A stretch of DNA of 64,000 bases from Fulvivirga marina (GTDB lineage Bacteria > Bacteroidota > Bacteroidia > Cytophagales > Cyclobacteriaceae). The translations under genes were made by a program, and so were the position numbers. The notes under the pieces are model-generated. The model was not told the DNA's origin, did no database searches, and worked only from the letters and a program-made list of their open reading frames with translations. Each line of letters begins with the position of its first letter. Position 1 is the first letter of the stretch. Positions 59,064-64,000 of the stretch are shown piece after piece. The stretch is from the NCBI RefSeq assembly GCF_016775155.1, contig NZ_JAEUGD010000066.1, positions 966,833 through 1,030,832 of the forward strand. Direction: 5' to 3'.

Positions 59064-62000
59064 TCAGGTAACATTGTCAGGCATAATCACTTCAAATGTG
59101 GTTCCGGAACCTTCACTACTTTTAACTAATTTGACTCTTCCTCGAAGCACTTTAGCAGCGGTTTGTACGGTGTACAGCCCCAGGCCTGACCCTTGAATAT
59201 CATCCTGCCCCACAAAAAACATATCAAAAACCCTATCTGCAACACTCCGTGGTATACCGATTCCATTATCAGTTACTTCTATACATATATTGGTTTTATC
59301 CTTCCTGCTACAGATTACTTTTACTTTATGTCTCCCTGTTTCCTTTCTAAATTTTAAAGCATTCTCCAACAGGTGATAAAGTATAATTTCCACTGTTTCT
59401 CCATCAGAGTACAACCTAAAATCCGGAGAAACTTTTATTTCGATATCAATATCGTTTGAACCTTCAGGCAAAAGGCGCTCCAACACCCTATGAATAATCT
59501 TATCGATAGCAATTTCGTTGATATTCAACTCTGACGCCTTCAACCTTGCAATATTGAGCAGGCTATAAAACACATCATTCATTTCATTGGCAGTCTGGTT
59601 AAGCAGGCTCACCAACTCCAGGATATTTTCATCAGATGTTTCCAAAGATATCAGATGACTCAATCCCTGAAGCCGGGCAATAGGCCCTCTTACATCATGA
59701 ACTGACCTATAAATAAAAGTATCCAATTCCTTATTTGCACTTAACAGATCCTTATATGCTTTTTTGAGTTGTTCTGTACGCTCTTCCACCAAGTCTTCCA
59801 AATGCATATTGACTTTATGCAGCTCCTTGTTCTTTGATTCTATTTGCTTCTGTTGACCTTCTATGGCTTCCTTTTGAACTTCAATCTCTTCCTTTTGGCG
59901 TACCACTTCAGATGTTCTCTCTGCAACCAGCTTGGCCAACTCGTATTGTGCTTTTTTGAACGACCTAACCCTAAGATTATAAATTAATACCCCCATAAGA
60001 ACTACTAAAATCACTACCCCGAGTACAAACGTATTGGTTTCATAAAAGGCGGGTTTAATATAAAAGGAAATTGTAGCCCCATCTTCATTCCATATACCAT
60101 CACTATTAGCAGCTATTACTTTAAATGTATATCGCCCATAGGGCAGGTTAGTATAACTTGTCTCTCTCTTATTTGACTTCTCCCACTCATCGTCAAAGCC
60201 AATCAGCGTATACTTATATTCAATATTTTCGGGTGAGACATAACTCAGGGCGGAGAATTTGATCTCAACTCTTTGTTTGCCTGATGGAATACTTATACTA
60301 CTATCCAATTTCACCTCTTTACCATCCACAAAAAACTCTTCGATCATTACCGGTGGCTTTTGCCGGTTGACCTTAACCCTTGAAGGGTCTATGCTTTCTA
60401 CCCCATTATTAGTAGCAAAGTATAAAGTACCATCAGGAGACTTTAAACTGGTTGCCGATGAGATCGCCGCCGTTGATTTCAAACCATCTTTTTGCGAATA
60501 GACCACTGGGTTAATCCAGGACATTTTACCATCGGCCAGGTCATTCAGATCCTGCTCTGATACTTTAAAAACAGTCATATTTTTCTGATTGGTAGTGATC
60601 CAATAATACCCATAATTATCTTTAAGCATCTGAAATACGGTATTGCTCGCCAACCCATGTCCCGCAGTAAGCCCTACAAATTTCCCATCTTTATATCTGG
60701 TTAATCCAGCATTGCCACACAACCACATAGCTCCATGGTCATCAAAATATGTTTTGAAAATAAAGTCACCTGCCATACCATCCTTGGCAAAATAATTGGT
60801 GAATTGCCCTCCTTCAAGTCTATTCAGACCATTACGGGTTCCAATCCACATGGTTCCTAAGCTATCCTCCCTAATACTCATAATGTATTCGTGTGACAGC
60901 CCATCTTTTACTGAGTAATTTTCAAACCCCTCCGGGGTGATTACTGTTATTCCATTGGTAGTCCCTACCCATACATTACCCTTAGAGTCTTCATAAGTAA
61001 GCCTTACATTGTCATGAATTAGTCCGTTGGCGGTAGTATAGACTTCAGATTTACCATCTTTATACTTCAGGAGACAATTAAGCGCCGATACCCATAGGTT
61101 CCCTTTACTATCCAACATCCCACTTTTAAAGCCGTTAACTTGAACATTATAATTCAAATCAAAACCTTCAAGCATATTACTCTTTAAATTCAGGAGATCC
61201 ACTCCTTCCTGCTGAACAATGATCAATGTACTATCATCTTTTTGCAGAATACTATGAACAACATATGATTCATGTTCATTGGATATTAGGTTGGAGTAAT
61301 TTGTAAACTTCCCATCCCAAAGTTTGTACAAACCACTCCTGTAAGTGCCCAACCATAGATTCCCTTCTCTGTCCTGAACCATTGAGGTTACATCTTGCCC
61401 AAAAATCGGATGTGCATGAGAAAAGTATGAAAACTTGCCTTTATTGATTCTACAAAATCCCCTGTATGATCCTACCCAGGTTACCCCATTATTATCCACC
61501 AGTGAAGACACCACATAGTCATTCTGCAACCCTTCTTTCATTGTGATATTTTCGATGGTACTATCCTTCTTAATAATGGAGAGTCCCATATCCGTACCTA
61601 CCCAAACCCCATTACTTTCTGTATTTAAATAGTTTATTATATTACTCACCAGCCCCTGTTCTACAGTATAATGTCCATTGACTTTACCCTCTGAAAACCG
61701 AAAAACTCCTGCATCCGCCGTAGCTGCCCAAATTTGATTTGCATCATCACATGCAATGCTTTTGAGCTCTCTTGACTTCAACGCTGAGGGAGTATCATCA
61801 TTGACAAAAAACTCACCTTCTTTATAGTACAGTCCATCACTGGTAGCTACCCAAATCCTTCCTCGCTTATCCTGAACCACCTCTTCCACAAAATTACTGG
61901 GCAGACCGTCTTCTATAGTGTATGTGCGCGTGTTCTCCCCACGAATTGCGGTGACTCCTCCTCCACTGGATGCAGCCCAGATCACCCCTGAGTTATCTTC

Positions 62001-62324
62001 ATAAATATGTGTATAGGAATTATTAATTATCTCAGGAGTATTAAAAGAGTTAAAGGTATAGAACTCTATTCCGTTAAACCGTGTAATCCCTCCGTAGGAA
62101 ACAAACCAGATATAGCCGGTTTCTGCCTGAATGATATTTATAATTGAATTAACAGGAAGGCCATCTTCACTTTTCCAGTGATCAAAGTTATATTGATCAA
62201 GCTTTTTATATGGTCTTAACTCATTTTGGGCAAACAAACAGCCACTTGAAATCCATACGATCAAGAAAAAACAGCCGATTGACTTAGACAAGTAGCCTAC
62301 CACATTATTAGCTTCATTATTCAA
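59064..62324 (-). CDS. second Reg_prop / Y_Y_Y propeller sensor histidine kinase
   Basis: A 1086-aa sensor with the same layout as the convergent neighbour. A signal-like N-terminus (residues 17-33) precedes two-propeller blades with repeated G-L-x-x-x-x-I and I-W-x-G-T motifs (W-K-S-E-D-G-L-P-V-N-S-I-I at 50-62). A Y_Y_Y domain (about 690-755), a transmembrane helix near 767-788, a coiled coil and a kinase core with His876 (Y-R-S-V-H-D-V-R-G-P) follow. N-boxes L-E-N-A-L-K-F-R and G-S-G-L-G-L-Y are kept. The stop is 1 bp from the other kinase's stop. Both share N-K-E-L-D-T-F-I-Y-R, so they are paralogues. No response regulator is encoded nearby. Confidence 0.9.
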   Translation of the reverse strand: MNNEANNVVGYLSKSIGCFFLIVWISSGCLFAQNELRPYKKLDQYNFDHWKSEDGLPVNSIINIIQAETGYIWFVSYGGITRFNGIEFYTFNSFNTPEIINNSYTHIYEDNSGVIWAASSGGGVTAIRGENTRTYTIEDGLPSNFVEEVVQDKRGRIWVATSDGLYYKEGEFFVNDDTPSALKSRELKSIACDDANQIWAATADAGVFRFSEGKVNGHYTVEQGLVSNIINYLNTESNGVWVGTDMGLSIIKKDSTIENITMKEGLQNDYVVSSLVDNNGVTWVGSYRGFCRINKGKFSYFSHAHPIFGQDVTSMVQDREGNLWLGTYRSGLYKLWDGKFTNYSNLISNEHESYVVHSILQKDDSTLIIVQQEGVDLLNLKSNMLEGFDLNYNVQVNGFKSGMLDSKGNLWVSALNCLLKYKDGKSEVYTTANGLIHDNVRLTYEDSKGNVWVGTTNGITVITPEGFENYSVKDGLSHEYIMSIREDSLGTMWIGTRNGLNRLEGGQFTNYFAKDGMAGDFIFKTYFDDHGAMWLCGNAGLTRYKDGKFVGLTAGHGLASNTVFQMLKDNYGYYWITTNQKNMTVFKVSEQDLNDLADGKMSWINPVVYSQKDGLKSTAAISSATSLKSPDGTLYFATNNGVESIDPSRVKVNRQKPPVMIEEFFVDGKEVKLDSSISIPSGKQRVEIKFSALSYVSPENIEYKYTLIGFDDEWEKSNKRETSYTNLPYGRYTFKVIAANSDGIWNEDGATISFYIKPAFYETNTFVLGVVILVVLMGVLIYNLRVRSFKKAQYELAKLVAERTSEVVRQKEEIEVQKEAIEGQQKQIESKNKELHKVNMHLEDLVEERTEQLKKAYKDLLSANKELDTFIYRSVHDVRGPIARLQGLSHLISLETSDENILELVSLLNQTANEMNDVFYSLLNIARLKASELNINEIAIDKIIHRVLERLLPEGSNDIDIEIKVSPDFRLYSDGETVEIILYHLLENALKFRKETGRHKVKVICSRKDKTNICIEVTDNGIGIPRSVADRVFDMFFVGQDDIQGSGLGLYTVQTAAKVLRGRVKLVKSSEGSGTTFEVIMPDNVT

Positions 62325-62410
62325 ATTGCCTACTGAATTAATATTCAGCTAAATTGTAATATCAACAATTTACCCCACTAGTTCAAGCAAGATCTGGAGA
62401 AAATAATGAC

Positions 62411-62436
62411 GAGAAAGTCCTTTTACAGACTTTCTC
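62411..62436 (-). terminator. possible terminator at the end of the aroF transcript
   Basis: GAGAAAGTC and GACTTTCTC form a 9-bp stem with an 8-nt loop overlapping the aroF stop. The following minus-strand sequence is only moderately T-rich. Confidence 0.35.
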
Positions 62437-63433
62437 TCAGTTCGAAGACTTTCCTTATTTTATTGATAAGTTTTTCTGAATCTCTGAAATTAAGCGTCTG
62501 CTGTCCATCTGAAAATGCTTCGTTTGGTTTTTCATGAGTTTCATAGATCACGCCGTCTGCTCCAGCCATAACACAAGCCAATGCTACTGGCTCAACATAA
62601 TCACGGATACCAATACCATGAGATGGATCCGCAATTACAGGCAAGTGTGTCTTTTCCTTAATAATAGGTATAGCATTAATATCCATGGTATTTCGGCTTG
62701 CCCTTTCATAAGTTCTTATACCTCGTTCACAGAGCATCAGATTCTCATTACCAGCAGAAAAAACATATTCTGCAGAATATAGTAATTCGTCAATAGTTCC
62801 TGAAATTCCGCGCTTAATTAGAACCGGTTTGTCTACTTTACCAAGTTCATCCAGGAGGTTAAAGTTTTGAGTATTTCTGGCTCCTACCTGATACACATCA
62901 ATATAGTCATACATCTCCTCAATTTGAGACACCTGCATCACTTCGGTAATGATTTTAATTCCGGCCTCTCTGGCAGCTGTATACCATTTCTTTAGCCCCT
63001 CTATGCCAAGCCCCCGGAATGAATAAGGAGAACTTCTGGGTTTATACACCCCTCCTCTCATGATTCTTACATCATTAGCTTTGAGATGTTCTATAATCTT
63101 ATTGATTTGTTCCTCACTTTCAATGGAACAGGGTCCCGCCATTATAGCCATATCTCCCTCAGAAATAAACACGCCATCTCCAAGGTCAATGCTTGTCGGG
63201 TTTACCTTCCACTTTCTCGATACCAGCTTATAATCATCAGAAACAATATGGATATCTGAAATACCCTGCATTTGTCCTATTTCCCTAATATCAAATTCAT
63301 TTTTCCCAATACCGATGATATAATCCCCTTTTTGCGTGGTAACCTCGGTGGTTTTGTATTTCAGAGTATTAACCTTTTCTATTATCCTTTGCTTTTTTTC
63401 TTCTGGTAGGCCGGTTTGTAACTGTATAATCAT
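62423..63433 (-). CDS. aroF: 3-deoxy-7-phosphoheptulonate synthase (AroF/KDSA-like type)
   Basis: A 336-aa DAHP synthase of the AroA-beta group. An N-terminal ferredoxin-like domain (about 1-70) precedes the TIM barrel, which has A-G-P-C-S-I-E-S, R-G-G-V-Y-K-P-R-S-S-P-Y-S-F-R-G, L-I-K-R-G and A-D-P-S-H-G-I-G. It makes the first shikimate-pathway intermediate from PEP and erythrose-4-P. It begins 3 bp after the trpA stop on the same strand, so it is the last gene of a trp operon. The N-terminal domain probably gives feedback control. Confidence 0.94.
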   Translation of the reverse strand: MIIQLQTGLPEEKKQRIIEKVNTLKYKTTEVTTQKGDYIIGIGKNEFDIREIGQMQGISDIHIVSDDYKLVSRKWKVNPTSIDLGDGVFISEGDMAIMAGPCSIESEEQINKIIEHLKANDVRIMRGGVYKPRSSPYSFRGLGIEGLKKWYTAAREAGIKIITEVMQVSQIEEMYDYIDVYQVGARNTQNFNLLDELGKVDKPVLIKRGISGTIDELLYSAEYVFSAGNENLMLCERGIRTYERASRNTMDINAIPIIKEKTHLPVIADPSHGIGIRDYVEPVALACVMAGADGVIYETHEKPNEAFSDGQQTLNFRDSEKLINKIRKVFELRESL

Positions 63434-63436
63434 TGT

Positions 63437-64000
63437 TTATGCTTTTATGTCCTTTACGAATGTTTTTATCTGCTCTTTAAGGTTTGTGGCCGTCTGAAGT
63501 AACTTAATGAAAGCACTACCTATAATAGCTCCATTACTATATGATGAGGCCGCCTTGAAAGTCTCATTATTGGATATACCAAAACCTATAAGCAATGGGT
63601 TTTTCAACTGCATATTTTGCACACGCTCAAAGTATTTTCGCTGCTGGTTTCCCAACAAATCTCTGGCACCTGTTACGCTTGCTGACGAAACCATATAGAT
63701 AAAACTATTGGTGTGTTTATCAATAAGTCTAATGCGACTTTCTGAGGTCTGAGGTGTAATCAGAAAAACATTTTTAAGGCCATGTTCTAAAAATATATTT
63801 TCATAAAGTGCCAGATATTCTGCCATGGGCAAATCAGGGATTATGACACCATCAACACCGCACCGCTCACACTCAGCACAAAATTTACTTATACCAAACT
63901 GCAGTACAGGGTTGATATACCCCATTAATATAACAGGAATAGATACTTTTTTACGCAAATCTGCCAACTGATCAAACAGAATGCGTAAGCTCATACCATT
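63437..64000 (-). CDS. trpA: tryptophan synthase alpha chain (5' part missing)
   Basis: The frame stays open to base 64000 with N-G before M-S-L-R-I, matching the internal N-G-M of TrpA, so the ATG at 63994 is not the real start. The visible 187 residues include the L-M-G-Y-I-N-P-V-L-Q-F-G block, D-G-V-I-I-P-D-L-P (the catalytic Asp region), L-I-T-P-Q-T-S and Y-M-V-S-S-A-S-V-T-G-A-R. About 70 N-terminal residues lie outside the window. It cleaves indole-3-glycerol phosphate to indole, which passes to TrpB. It is followed by aroF after 3 bp. Confidence 0.94.
   Translation of the reverse strand, partial: NGMSLRILFDQLADLRKKVSIPVILMGYINPVLQFGISKFCAECERCGVDGVIIPDLPMAEYLALYENIFLEHGLKNVFLITPQTSESRIRLIDKHTNSFIYMVSSASVTGARDLLGNQQRKYFERVQNMQLKNPLLIGFGISNNETFKAASSYSNGAIIGSAFIKLLQTATNLKEQIKTFVKDIKA

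Overview
The window looks like a chromosomal segment from a Bacteroidota bacterium, most likely a gliding member of the Cytophagales (Fulvivirga-like; this is inference from gene content, not from a marker gene). The support is: a type IX secretion (T9SS) plug protein, a giant SprB-repeat adhesin ending in a gliding-motility C-terminal domain, a TamL-type lipoprotein of the BamA family, a DUF3276/PUR protein, two Reg_prop/Y_Y_Y sensor kinases, a fused two-domain HisB, and promoter boxes of the Bacteroidota type (TTG...TAnnTTTG). The DNA is AT-rich. I see no IS elements, no CRISPR array and no tRNA or rRNA genes.

Layout. 1-7.8 kb: T9SS plug, an orphan Cas6, an AI-2E-family permease with ychF, DUF3276, an orphan DUF58 protein, and a divergent ferredoxin and LuxC-like acyl-CoA reductase. 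7.9-20 kb: one 11.8-kb minus-strand gene for a 3928-residue secreted adhesin with 36 tandem 83-residue repeats, preceded by a one-repeat miniature gene. 20.3-28.4 kb: smc, YfiR-like, an rRNA/tRNA methyltransferase and TamL. 28.5-35.5 kb: fused 2-oxoacid dehydrogenase E1, hemF, PAP2 phosphatase, riboflavin synthase, cysS, yidD and a small T9SS-sorted protein. 35.7-40 kb: an ACMSD-type decarboxylase, a secreted Cys-rich protein, trhO, mogA and an M23 peptidase.

40-47.2 kb holds a complete histidine operon hisGDCBHAF(IE). It is preceded by a 26-codon leader peptide with six consecutive His codons and an intrinsic terminator, a classic ribosome-controlled attenuator. 47.3-54.5 kb: an iodotyrosine-deiodinase-like nitroreductase, a DUF885 lipoprotein peptidase, a membrane protein with a LAS/MepA-like metallopeptidase signature, DoxX, YebC, and a dihydrolipoamide-dehydrogenase homologue lacking both redox cysteines. 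54.5-55.7 kb: a small isolated transcription unit made of a 43-aa Thr-rich peptide ending in a CxxC motif, a strong hairpin, and a 157-aa GRDP-like protein. It has the architecture of an uncharacterised peptide-modification or metal-binding pair and is the best candidate here for something undescribed. 55.7-62.3 kb: two convergent propeller-type histidine kinases. 62.4-64 kb: aroF (DAHP synthase) and the 3' part of trpA, the end of a trp operon that runs off the window.

Several start codons were moved downstream of the longest reading frame because a promoter box or terminator hairpin lies over the first ATG, or because family N-termini begin later; this is stated in each entry. All family assignments rest on recognising motifs by eye, with no database search.
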